64,000 nt of DNA from DAOTXS01 sp034433515 (lineage in GTDB: Bacteria > Chloroflexota > Anaerolineae > UBA4142). The notes under the pieces are model-generated. The model saw only the letters and a program-made list of their open reading frames with translations. It did not search any database and was not told where the DNA came from. Shown piece after piece: positions 8,732 through 16,347 of the stretch; position 1 is the first letter of the stretch; each line of letters opens with the position of its first letter. Position numbers and translations under genes: made by a program. Location: assembly GCA_034433515.1 (NCBI GenBank), contig DAOUAL010000065.1:1-64000 (forward strand), given 5' to 3'.

Positions 8732-10093
8732 ATGTCATTCATAAATCCTTCTCCCACTCGCCTCGGTCTGGTTTGTCTGGCTCGTCTCACATTCGAAGCG
8801 CCACTCGCGGAACAATGGTACGCGCAAGCGCGCGCGTTGCTCGGCAAGCTTGACGGCGTGGAATTGTGCGCGATTGAAAAGTTGGTCATTGAAACCATTG
8901 ATGCGGATGCGGCGATTGCAGAGTTGCGCGCGAAACATATTGATGCGCTTGTGATTCTGAGTGGCACGTTTGCGCTCGGTGGACTGGCGATGCAATTCGC
9001 GCAAGCATTCGTGAATATTCCGTTGCTGTTGTGGGCGTGGCAAGAACCCAAAGAGCAAACCGGCAAACTGCGGCTCAACTCGCTCGTCGGCGTGAATGTC
9101 AACGCGAGCAATCTCTACAAACTGGGCCATCGCCCAATGACGCTGTATTCATCACTCGACGATCCGCGTACAGTCGAGACGATTGCCAAGTTCGCACTCG
9201 TCGCCGGCATCGTGCGCGATTTGAAAAATCTGCGTATCGCCTTCATCGGTGGACACGCTACCGGGTTCGATGATCTTGCGGTGGACAAACTCAACTTGCG
9301 GCGCGCAACAGGTGTCCAAGTCGTTGATGTCGGTTTGCAAATTCTCGTCGCAAAAGCCAAGGCGGTGGCGGAAGAGCGTGCGCACGCCGAGTCGGTGAAC
9401 TTGCTCAAGCAATTTGATGATGTCGTTGAAATTGGTGCGCGGCAAGGTGATTTGTTCGCCGCGCTCGTCATCGCGCTCACCGAATTTGCGCACGAAAACA
9501 AATTCGGTGCGATGACGCTAAAATGCTGGGGCGACTTGGTCGAAGCGTACGGCATCGCGGGCTGTGGCGTCGTTTCGATTCTGAATGATCGCGGCATTTA
9601 TACCGGCTGCGAAGGCGATATTATGGGCACAATCACAACACTCATCGCGCGCCGAATGACCGGCGTTCATCCATTCCTCACCGATTTTGTTGCGGTGGAT
9701 CGTGACACGAACACTGGATTGATGTGGCACGGCGGTTGCGCGCCTATCGGGCTCGCCGACCCGCAACAGCCAAAGCATTTGTTCTCGCATTTCGCCGGCG
9801 GCAAGGGTGTAACGGCGGGGTTCGGACTCAAGCCGGGTCGCGTAACCTTGTTGCGCTTGGGCGATGATGGACGCAACTTGCGGATGCTCGCGACTACGGC
9901 GACTGCACTCGAAACCGAAATGGAAGTGCGCGGCACACTCTCACGCGTCAAGTTCGATAAAGATGGAATGGAATTTCTCAACGAAATTCTGAACAATGGC
10001 TGGGAACATCATCTCGTGATGGCATACGGCGAAATTCTGCCCGAGTTGGAAATGCTGGCAAGGGCAATGCGAATTCCTTTGACAGTAAAATAA
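8732..10093 (+). CDS. L-fucose/L-arabinose isomerase-family sugar isomerase
   Basis: 453 residues. The region MTLKCWGDLVEAYGIAGC and the Glu/Asp in TGCEGDIMGTITTLIAR match the core of the FucI/AraA-like fold, which binds Mn2+ and interconverts aldose and ketose. GAGG lies 7 bases before the ATG. It follows the transaldolase-like gene, so the natural order would be isomerise, then cleave. The substrate may be a plain, deoxy- or sulfo-sugar. Confidence 0.8.
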   Translation: MSFINPSPTRLGLVCLARLTFEAPLAEQWYAQARALLGKLDGVELCAIEKLVIETIDADAAIAELRAKHIDALVILSGTFALGGLAMQFAQAFVNIPLLLWAWQEPKEQTGKLRLNSLVGVNVNASNLYKLGHRPMTLYSSLDDPRTVETIAKFALVAGIVRDLKNLRIAFIGGHATGFDDLAVDKLNLRRATGVQVVDVGLQILVAKAKAVAEERAHAESVNLLKQFDDVVEIGARQGDLFAALVIALTEFAHENKFGAMTLKCWGDLVEAYGIAGCGVVSILNDRGIYTGCEGDIMGTITTLIARRMTGVHPFLTDFVAVDRDTNTGLMWHGGCAPIGLADPQQPKHLFSHFAGGKGVTAGFGLKPGRVTLLRLGDDGRNLRMLATTATALETEMEVRGTLSRVKFDKDGMEFLNEILNNGWEHHLVMAYGEILPELEMLARAMRIPLTVK

Positions 10094-10101
10094 AAATGCC
10101 G

Positions 10102-10319
10102 TCAGTGGTTGCCACGGACGGCAGAGCATCGTTTCACCAAAGGTCTTTGAACTCTTCGTTTATGCAAACTGGCGATATAGCCACGAATAGCATCCGCAAT
10201 CATTTCTGGGCTTCCTCGAAGGTTTGTCCTTCGGCGTTGCACCCAGGTAATGCGGGAACCGAAACGACGTAACTGCCGTCGGGTGGCTTTTCATAGACAA
10301 CGGTAAAATTATACGCCAT
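10102..10319 (-). pseudogene. hicB: HicB-like antitoxin, frameshifted
   Basis: From ATG 10319 the product begins MAYNFTVVYEKPPDGSYVVS and continues ALPGCNAEGQTFEEAQ, the N-terminal HicB fold of HicAB antitoxins, then meets TGA at 10200. One base added near 10203 restores MIADAIRGYIASL, the expected next helix, open to a TGA at 10102. A single-base loss has therefore broken it, or the sequence has an error. No HicA toxin gene is adjacent. It lies antisense between two sugar genes and overlaps no plus-strand coding region. Confidence 0.7.
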
Positions 10320-10404
10320 TGAGACTTTCGTCTGGACATAGTAGGCCTTCTTGCCTCCCGCTTGTGAACTGCAATTATTATAACCGAGTTTGAAAACAAA
10401 CGCG

Positions 10405-13400
10405 ATGATAAACCCAAGTTGGCTCTTTCTCGCCCTCTGCGCGTTCCAAACCGCGCTCATCTACTATCAACATTTCACGCCATTCGAGCGAGAAAACAAT
10501 TTCCTTTCGATTGGATGGGGCGCCAAAAGTACGCCGCGCTTTTGGGCAATCGTCCTATTCGATATTTGCCTCGGCTTGCTTTTTTATTTGCTCGTGCTCA
10601 GTGTGCTCCCAGCCGCACTGAACGATTCGGCAACCGCGCGCTTTTGGCGTGTCCTGCCCGTGTGGATTTTTGCGTCGCTCCTTATCTCGCTTTGGCATTA
10701 TCATTTCAATCGCACCGTCATCCTCTTTCCGCGTTACGGCGTCATTGCACGACGACTCGTGTGGCTCTTTGGATTTGGTCTGGTCATTGTTGCGGTGTTG
10801 CTTTACATCGTCGCGCTGGCGGCGATGCCGAACGTGTCGCTTGCCTTGACAGCATGGCGCATATCGTTCGTCCAAATTTTTCCGATGGCATTGCTCATTG
10901 CGCTTGTCATCTTTTTTGTGCGCGCATTCGCGTTTCTCTTACGTGTCATTCCTGGCATTGGCTCCTTCCTACACGCAGCCGTGTCAACTTTTGCCGTTGT
11001 GTGGACAATGCAACAGTACGGTTGGTTGATGAGCCACACTGCACCGATGGGGTTCGCAGATAGCGAAAGAATGATTACACCGATTATTGTTGTCGCCGTG
11101 ATTGCAATGTGGTTCGTGTGGCGCGCGCCTAGCGCAGAGAAAAACGATGATGCCGTTGAGCCGCCGTCGCTGGTGCTTGACTGCCGACCGCCGACCGCCG
11201 ACCGTGAGGTTCGCGCAACGTTGACTGATAATGGCGCAATACTCGCATCGCCCAACGTCCGTGTTGAAGTAACACGCGCGCCGTTTGGCGTCATTGTGAA
11301 AAACGCGCAAGGCGAAAAGTTGTGGCAACTCGCGGAGAAGGGATTATCGCGCGCTTGGATCATCCAGAAAATCATTTCGATCCCACTGCTCTACACCGGC
11401 AACACGATCAAGATGAACCTGGGAGCGCTCGGGCGACCCATCCATCAAGTCGAAAAAATCAAAGCGGACGCTCAGGCACTATGCCTCACGTTTCGCGGCG
11501 GATTGCTACGCTTGTCGTTTTACGATTCAAATATTCTCCGCATCGAATTCAAACATTCGTCATCCGTCCTTCGTCATTCGGCGATTTCATTCAGTATTCC
11601 CGACGATTCCCACATCCTGGGTCTCGGTCAACGCTTCAACAAAGTTGACCAACGCGGCGAACAATCGTATTTCTTTGTCGAAGAAGGTGGCGTGGGGTAC
11701 GAGTGGATGAAAAATCGTTTACCGATTCTTTATCCAATCTTCAGGCGTTGGTTCGGCGCGCGCGGCTCGTTTCCGAATGGTGAACAATGCACCGGCTTTC
11801 CGGTTCCGTTTGCACTCGTCGCGCGCGAGTGTGGCGCGAGCGTTGGTTTGTTTTGGAACACGTACAAGCCCTCTTGGTTCCAATCCGACCGCCGACCGCA
11901 GACAGCCGACGGCGGTCAGCGGTCAGCCGTCAGCCGTCTCACAATTTTAGACAACCAATTTGATTTGTTCTTGTGTGCTGGCCCCCAACCCATTGACGTG
12001 ATTCAACAATACACGGCACTCACCGGTCGCAGTAACACGCCGCCGGCGTGGGCGTTCCTGCCATGGAAGACAAACACGGGCGCGGTCGTGCAAGACGATG
12101 TGCTGACGGACATTCGCAAATTCCGCGAACTCGAAATTCCGCTGGCGCAAGTGGGCATTGAACATTGGCAAGCGGTGCGCGGCTCGTACGAATTTGCCAA
12201 ACAATGGTGGCACGACATTGACGGGCTGATCAAGACGGCGCGCGACAACGGCTACAAGGTTCACATCTGGCATTTTCCGTATATGAATGCCGGGTCAGCC
12301 ACACACGACGAGGGTCTGCAAAAAGGATATTTTGTGCGCAATCGCCTAGGCTTGCCCTATCATCAACGTATCTTTCACGGTATCGCCGCTGTGATTGATT
12401 ACACCAATCCGCGCGCGTCGGCGTGGCACGAAAAAATCGTTGCGCAAACTTTTCACGCGCGCGGCATTCACGCAGTAATGACCGATTACGCCGAATCCAT
12501 TCCTCCCGATGCTGTGTTCTATAACGGCGCGTCCGGTCTCGCCATGCGCAATGCCTATCCGGTGATGTACGTGCGTGCGATGCAACGCGCCGCGAGAAGC
12601 ATATTGGGCGATAATCATTTGCTTTATCCGCGCGCGGGTTATGCGGGTTCGCAACGCTTCGTTGCCGCGCAATGGCCCGGCGATCAAGATACGGATTGGG
12701 ACGAGGGCGATGGTTTACCCGCCGCCGTACGCGCGATGATCAACGCTTCGATCTGTGGCTTTCCGGTTCACGGTTCCGACATCGGCGGGTGGTACGATTG
12801 GTTCGCGCCGATCACGACGAAAGAATTGTACATTCGTTGGGCCGAAGTGGGATGCTATTCGCCGTTGATGCGCGCGCACGGCGGACCGATCGGGCGCAAT
12901 CGCGAGCCGTGGAAATTCGATGACGAAACGGTGGAGATTTATCGCGCCTTGTCGCAAGAGCACGTCAAATTGTTTCCGTACTTTTATTCGCTGTCGAAAC
13001 AAGCAACGCGCGACGGCACACCAATCATTCGTCATCCTGCGTTGATCTGGAGCGATTGTGCCGAGTTGTATGCCATCGAAGATTCGTGGCTGATTGGGGA
13101 TGCGCTCTACGTCGCGCCGGTGATTCGGCACGGACAGACCCAGCGCGAGGTGATTTTGCCGCCCGGCGATTGGTGGGCGCTGAACGAAAACAAACCCGTG
13201 CGCGGATTATCGCGTCTCGTTGTCAACGCACCGCTGGGCAAAACGCCGATCTTTTTACGACGCGGCTTTATCGTTCCGCGATTCGTGAAATCGTTCGACA
13301 CGTTTGACAGGGTGCCAACCGCAAAAGTCGGCTCACTTGACGACGCCATCGAAGCGTGGATTTATCCGAGCGAGACCCAAGCATCGTTTGAATTGTTTGA

Positions 13401-13470
13401 TGGAACAAAAATCGTAGAAGGAGAACAACCCAGGAATCGAAAAATAGAGTGGAAGGTTTTCAAATCATAA
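10405..13470 (+). CDS. Membrane-anchored glycoside hydrolase family 31
   Basis: About 1021 residues. The first 240 residues hold about seven or eight hydrophobic segments (for example WLFLALCAFQTALIYY and GLLFYLLVLSVLPAAL). A GH31 module follows, with the nucleophile in VMTDYAESIPPD and the acid/base in AQWPGDQDTDW. The usual GH31 proteins have no such membrane domain, so this is an unusual fusion. Three short runs in it look like intergenic repeats kept in frame (near 11179, 11554 and 11887). Start uncertain: ATG 10405 or TTG 10390, both with a poor Shine-Dalgarno box. Probably splits alpha-glycosides at the membrane; topology of the catalytic module unknown. Confidence 0.8.
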   Translation: MINPSWLFLALCAFQTALIYYQHFTPFERENNFLSIGWGAKSTPRFWAIVLFDICLGLLFYLLVLSVLPAALNDSATARFWRVLPVWIFASLLISLWHYHFNRTVILFPRYGVIARRLVWLFGFGLVIVAVLLYIVALAAMPNVSLALTAWRISFVQIFPMALLIALVIFFVRAFAFLLRVIPGIGSFLHAAVSTFAVVWTMQQYGWLMSHTAPMGFADSERMITPIIVVAVIAMWFVWRAPSAEKNDDAVEPPSLVLDCRPPTADREVRATLTDNGAILASPNVRVEVTRAPFGVIVKNAQGEKLWQLAEKGLSRAWIIQKIISIPLLYTGNTIKMNLGALGRPIHQVEKIKADAQALCLTFRGGLLRLSFYDSNILRIEFKHSSSVLRHSAISFSIPDDSHILGLGQRFNKVDQRGEQSYFFVEEGGVGYEWMKNRLPILYPIFRRWFGARGSFPNGEQCTGFPVPFALVARECGASVGLFWNTYKPSWFQSDRRPQTADGGQRSAVSRLTILDNQFDLFLCAGPQPIDVIQQYTALTGRSNTPPAWAFLPWKTNTGAVVQDDVLTDIRKFRELEIPLAQVGIEHWQAVRGSYEFAKQWWHDIDGLIKTARDNGYKVHIWHFPYMNAGSATHDEGLQKGYFVRNRLGLPYHQRIFHGIAAVIDYTNPRASAWHEKIVAQTFHARGIHAVMTDYAESIPPDAVFYNGASGLAMRNAYPVMYVRAMQRAARSILGDNHLLYPRAGYAGSQRFVAAQWPGDQDTDWDEGDGLPAAVRAMINASICGFPVHGSDIGGWYDWFAPITTKELYIRWAEVGCYSPLMRAHGGPIGRNREPWKFDDETVEIYRALSQEHVKLFPYFYSLSKQATRDGTPIIRHPALIWSDCAELYAIEDSWLIGDALYVAPVIRHGQTQREVILPPGDWWALNENKPVRGLSRLVVNAPLGKTPIFLRRGFIVPRFVKSFDTFDRVPTAKVGSLDDAIEAWIYPSETQASFELFDGTKIVEGEQPRNRKIEWKVFKS
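11887..11937 (+). repeat. Palindromic GACCGCCGACCG-type repeat inside a coding region
   Basis: Runs of CCGACCGC/CCGACGGC followed by inverted GGCGGTCAGCGGTCAGCCG inside the membrane GH31 gene. It encodes DRRPQTADGGQRSAVSRL, which is polar, low in complexity and foreign to GH31. A smaller run of the same word lies at 11179-11204. The number of bases keeps frame. Confidence 0.65.
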
Positions 13471-13515
13471 ATCATAAATCTGAAATCTGAAATCTGAAAT
13501 CTGAAATCTCAAATT
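13463..13515. repeat. AAATCTG tandem repeat
   Basis: About seven degenerate copies of a 7-base word (AAATCAT, then AAATCTG) fill the spacer just before the ribosome binding site AAGGAGG of the next gene. Confidence 0.75.
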
Positions 13516-13529
13516 CTATAAGGAGGACT

Positions 13530-13814
13530 ATGGCTCACGCCATTCTCTTGCACGAACCGAACGACGATGTAGGGGTGGCTGTTCGGGACCTGAAGAAAGG
13601 CGAATCCGTTGGCGCGGTGACGCTCGAAGGGAAATTCGTCGCCGATGTGAAACTCGTTGACGATGTGCCGCTTGGGCACAAGGTCGCAATGAAAGATATG
13701 GCGCCCGGCAAGGATGTGATCGAGTACAATCGGGTCATTGGTGTGGCTACGCAAGCTGTGCTGCGTGGCTCGCACGTGCACACGCACAATCTTAGAACCA
13801 AGAGGTGGAAATAA
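13530..13814 (+). CDS. UxaA-family small subunit (SAF domain; altronate dehydratase or SuyA-like)
   Basis: 94 residues, one SAF domain, with the conserved end HVHTHNLRTKRW. GGAGG lies 6 bases upstream of the ATG. In altronate and galactarate dehydratases this domain is usually fused to the catalytic part; in sulfolactate sulfo-lyase it is a separate small subunit (SuyA) of about this length. The split form and the basic-aromatic tail favour a SuyA-like or other split UxaA enzyme. It overlaps the next gene by one base (TAATG). Confidence 0.8.
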   Translation: MAHAILLHEPNDDVGVAVRDLKKGESVGAVTLEGKFVADVKLVDDVPLGHKVAMKDMAPGKDVIEYNRVIGVATQAVLRGSHVHTHNLRTKRWK

Positions 13815-14980
13815 TGATCAAGCCCCAAGACCTTAAACTGACCGGCTATCGGCGTCCTGATGGACGCTTTGGCGCACGCAATCATGTCCTCATCATCCCG
13901 GTAGATGACATTTCGAACGCCGCTGCGGAAGGCGTGGCGCGTCTCATCAAGGGGACGATGGCGCTGCCGCATCCGTACGGTCGCTTGCAATTCGGCGCAG
14001 ATTTGGAGTTGACGTTCCGCACGCTCGCGGGCCAAGGTCGCAATCCGAACTGTGCGGCAGCAATCGTCATCGGCATCGAGCCGAATTGGACCGAACGCAT
14101 CGTCAAAGAAATTGCCAAGACCGGCAAGCCGGTCGCAGGATTCAGCATTGAACGTGCCGGCGATCTGAAAACAATCGAAGCCGCGGCACGCAAGGCAAAA
14201 GACTTGGTTCAGTATGCTACGGAACTCCAGCGCGAACCGTTCACGGTCAAGGACCTGGTAATGTCCACCAAGTGTGGTGAATCGGACACGACTTCGGGAC
14301 TCGCCTCGAACCCGACGGTGGGGCGTGTGTTTGAACGACTGGCGGACGCAGGCGCTAAATTGATCTTTGGCGAGACGACCGAGGTGACCGGCGGCGAAGA
14401 CATCATTATGGAAAAATGTGTCACGCCAGAAATCGCCGCGCAGTTCAAAGCCGCGTTCGACGATTATCAACATCTCATCGAAAGTCAAGGCGTGTCATTG
14501 TTGGGGTCGCAACCCACCGAAGGAAATATTCGTGGGGGACTCACCACCATCGAAGAAAAAGCGTTGGGCAACATCCAAAAAGCCGGGCGCTGCACGATTG
14601 TGGATTTTTTGAAACCGGCAGAAGAACCGCGCAAACCGGGGTTGTCGTTTATGGACTCGTCGTCTGCCGCCGCTGAAATGGTGACGCTGTGTGCCGCCGC
14701 CGGTTCCATCGTCCACTTTTTTACAACCGGGCAAGGTAATGTCATCGGCAATCCGGTGATTCCGGTGATCAAGTTGTCCGCGAACCCACTCACCGTTGCG
14801 ACGATGTCGGAGCACATTGATGTTGATTTGACCGCGATGCTCCGCATTGAAATGACTCTCGATCAAGCGGCAGACGCCGCACTGTTGATGCTCGAAAAAA
14901 CGATCAACGGTCGCCTGACGGCGGCTGAAGTGTTGCGGCACGACGAGTTTGTGTTGACCAAACTGTATCGCAGCGCATAG
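13814..14980 (+). CDS. UxaA-family large subunit (altronate/galactarate dehydratase or SuyB-like lyase)
   Basis: 388 residues of the galactarate dehydratase/altronate hydrolase family; begins GYRRPDGRFGARNHVLIIP, with MSTKCGESDTTSGLASNP and FGETTEVTGGEDI as hallmark segments. Family members remove water from sugar acids using Fe2+; SuyB splits (R)-sulfolactate to pyruvate and sulfite. ATG 13814 overlaps the stop of the small subunit; the GTG at 13805 is the alternative. The preceding isomerase and transaldolase-type genes make both sugar-acid and sulfolactate chemistry possible. Confidence 0.85.
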   Translation: MIKPQDLKLTGYRRPDGRFGARNHVLIIPVDDISNAAAEGVARLIKGTMALPHPYGRLQFGADLELTFRTLAGQGRNPNCAAAIVIGIEPNWTERIVKEIAKTGKPVAGFSIERAGDLKTIEAAARKAKDLVQYATELQREPFTVKDLVMSTKCGESDTTSGLASNPTVGRVFERLADAGAKLIFGETTEVTGGEDIIMEKCVTPEIAAQFKAAFDDYQHLIESQGVSLLGSQPTEGNIRGGLTTIEEKALGNIQKAGRCTIVDFLKPAEEPRKPGLSFMDSSSAAAEMVTLCAAAGSIVHFFTTGQGNVIGNPVIPVIKLSANPLTVATMSEHIDVDLTAMLRIEMTLDQAADAALLMLEKTINGRLTAAEVLRHDEFVLTKLYRSA

Positions 14981-14990
14981 TGCGAACCAA

Positions 14991-15028
14991 GACCGAGGAC
15001 GGATGACCGCATAAATCTGTCCTCGGTC
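14991..15028 (+). other. Intercistronic hairpin
   Basis: GACCGAGGAC (14991-15000) pairs with GTCCTCGGTC (15019-15028) over 10 bp with an 18-base loop, in the gap between the lyase and the racemase gene. No T-run. Confidence 0.6.
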
Positions 15029-15040
15029 AAGATTCTTCAA

Positions 15041-16288
15041 ATGACCGTATATCAAATTCCGTACGGCAAAACCCAAATCGAATGTGCGATTCCCGATTCG
15101 TTTGAGGTTCAAGTTCTGAAACCAGCGCCAATTCCGCCGGCAACCGATCCGATGCGCGCGGTGTACGATGCCATTGATGCGTCGGACTTGGCCGATTTCA
15201 AACAGGCAAACGCGGTGGCGATTGCAATCAACGACAAGACGCGCCCGGTGCCGCTGGAAATTTTGGTGCCGCCGCTCTTGCGACGCCTCCGCGAAATCGG
15301 CATTGCCGACAACGCGATCACGTTTATCGTTGCCGTTGGCACGCACGCACCGATGGCAGAAAAAGAATTTGCTGATTTGCTTCCGCCGGAAATTCTTGCA
15401 CGCTATCACGTCGTCACGCATGATGGCGATGATAGTGCAAATCTGATGTATTTGGGCAACACATCGCGCGGGACGCCAGTGTGGTGCAATAAAATCTTTG
15501 CTCAAGCCGATTTGCGAATTTCAATCGGCAATCTGGAGCCGCATCAGTTCGTTGGATTTTCCGGCGGTGTCAAAACGGCGGCAATCGGGTTGGCGGGACG
15601 CGAAACAGTGACGCACAATCATTCGATGATGCTTGACCCGCGTGCGAATATCGCACGCTATGACGATAACCCGGTGCGGCAGGACATCGAAGAGATCGGC
15701 AAGATGATGGGCGTGCATTTCGCGTTGAACGCGGTCATCAACGAGAACAAGCAAATCGTCGCGGTGCTGGCGGGCGATCCGCGCGGGGTGATGCAGCGCG
15801 GGATTCCAATCGTTCTCGATTTGTATCAAGTGAAGGTTGATGCGCCATTCGATTTGGTGATCACGTCGCCGGGCGGACATCCCAAAGACATCAATCTATA
15901 TCAAGCGCAAAAAGCGTTAGCGCACGCAACGTTCGTTACAAAAGAAAATGGCACGGTGATTTTGTGCGCCGCGTGTCCCGAGGGCACGGGCAGTAAACAT
16001 TATGAAGACTGGATCGCCGATAAAACCTCGCACGCGCAAGTGCTCGAAACGTTCAAACGCGAAGGGTATCGTCTTGGCGCGCACAAGGCGTTTCAAATTT
16101 CGCGCGATGCCTCACGCGAGCGCGTGTTGTTCGTAACAACGATGAAGCCGGATTTGGTGCGGCAATTGTTGTTAACGCTGTTGGCCAGTCTTGATGATGC
16201 ACTATCGGTTGCGCTGCGCGATTTGCCGGCGAATGCACGCATCGGCATTCTGCCATACGCGAATACGACGATTCCGATGTTGAGGTAA
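15041..16288 (+). CDS. LarA-family nickel-pincer racemase
   Basis: 415 residues, the usual length of lactate racemase LarA. LEPHQFVGFSGGVKTAAIGL holds the histidine and the lysine that carries the NPN nickel-pincer cofactor, and THNHSMM the next histidine. LarA proteins racemise or epimerise 2-hydroxyacids by hydride transfer; cofactor makers LarB, LarC and LarE are not in the window. Placed last in the operon after a lyase for sugar acids or sulfolactate, it probably sets the stereochemistry of a 2-hydroxyacid. No clear Shine-Dalgarno box precedes the ATG. Confidence 0.85.
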   Translation: MTVYQIPYGKTQIECAIPDSFEVQVLKPAPIPPATDPMRAVYDAIDASDLADFKQANAVAIAINDKTRPVPLEILVPPLLRRLREIGIADNAITFIVAVGTHAPMAEKEFADLLPPEILARYHVVTHDGDDSANLMYLGNTSRGTPVWCNKIFAQADLRISIGNLEPHQFVGFSGGVKTAAIGLAGRETVTHNHSMMLDPRANIARYDDNPVRQDIEEIGKMMGVHFALNAVINENKQIVAVLAGDPRGVMQRGIPIVLDLYQVKVDAPFDLVITSPGGHPKDINLYQAQKALAHATFVTKENGTVILCAACPEGTGSKHYEDWIADKTSHAQVLETFKREGYRLGAHKAFQISRDASRERVLFVTTMKPDLVRQLLLTLLASLDDALSVALRDLPANARIGILPYANTTIPMLR

Positions 16289-16303
16289 ATGAACTGAGAT
16301 GTG

Positions 16304-16337
16304 AAAAAAAGAGCGGAGAGAAGATTTCTCTCCGCTC
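16304..16337 (-). terminator. Intrinsic terminator of the hdrA-etf operon
   Basis: 12-bp perfect stem (16311-16322 with 16326-16337), 3-base loop, then seven T on the minus strand (16310-16304), 11 bases after the hdrA stop. It separates the convergent sugar operon. Confidence 0.9.
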
Positions 16338-16347
16338 AAATGTTAAG

